From positions 1-6,582 of the forward strand of contig DAOTTV010000030.1 of the NCBI GenBank assembly GCA_034437755.1: 6,582 nt of DNA, read 5' to 3'. This document shows positions 6,461-6,582 of the stretch, in pieces (position 1 is the first letter of the stretch; the number at the start of each line of letters is the position of its first letter). A model generated the notes under the pieces. The model was not told the DNA's origin, made no database searches, and was given only the letters and a program-made list of their open reading frames with translations. A program made the position numbers and the translations under genes. Origin of the DNA: JAUZRW01 sp034437755 (lineage in GTDB: Bacteria; Chloroflexota; Anaerolineae; Aggregatilineales; Phototrophicaceae).

Positions 6461-6582
6461 AAATAATCCTAACCTGATGACAAACGGAGAGTCGCCCGTA
6501 TCCTAGCGGCTAGGCGCACGCGGTGCAATGTACCAATTTTAGGATTGGTGCGGCGGCTAATCCTTGCGCGTGGCGTGATGAT
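6461..6582. promoter_or_regulatory. Upstream region of the EamA transporter gene with palindromes
   Basis: No gene is evident in these 122 bp. A 13 bp palindrome CCTAGC-G-GCTAGG (6502-6514) lies about 42 bp before the transporter start, and ACCAAT-tttagg-ATTGGT (6532-6549) lies further upstream. AATCCT occurs at 6465-6470 and 6559-6564, and its complement AGGATT at 6541-6546, so these can pair in alternative ways. Operator or leader roles are possible; no convincing -35/-10 pair was found. Confidence 0.35.

Overview
This 6.6 kb window comes from a bacterial chromosome. It holds one chromosomal gene cluster flanked on the left by decayed insertion sequences. The coding DNA has moderate GC (roughly low-to-mid 50s by eye) and clear Shine-Dalgarno sites. 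An effector-associated domain plus TIR protein, an IS6-type transposase and an IS630 remnant together would fit Chloroflexota (Anaerolineae-like) or a similar environmental phylum. That placement is an inference with low confidence; nothing in the window fixes the taxon.

Layout: (1) Positions 1-698 are insertion-sequence debris. They contain the C-terminal half of an IS6-family transposase on the + strand (start lies outside the window) and, on the - strand, the last ~100 codons of an IS630-family transposase with an in-frame amber codon. The two overlap tail to tail by about 20 bp, and no terminal inverted repeats are visible. (2) Positions 699-4392 (- strand) hold a two-gene operon for a heterodimeric ABC exporter. 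The genes overlap by 14 bp. The first subunit has Asp in place of the catalytic Glu but an intact LSGGQ; the second has the catalytic Glu but an altered LSTGQ signature. Paired, they give one degenerate and one catalytically competent ATP site, as in TM287/288 and BmrC/BmrD. (3) Positions 4393-4724 are a 332 bp divergent intergenic region with several small palindromes. (4) Positions 4725-5528 (+ strand) hold a 267-residue protein with an N-terminal effector-associated-like helical domain and a C-terminal TIR domain that keeps the putative NADase glutamate. It looks like an orphan module of an NTP- or NAD-linked conflict system. (5) Positions 5555-6460 (- strand) hold a ten-helix EamA/DMT-family transporter, convergent with the TIR gene. 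(6) Positions 6461-6582 are the upstream region of that transporter, with palindromes and repeated AATCCT/AGGATT words.

The two ABC genes clearly work together. The TIR gene has its own orientation and ribosome binding site and no evident functional link to either transporter. Its partner, such as a STAND NTPase or protease carrying a matching effector-associated domain, is not in this window.
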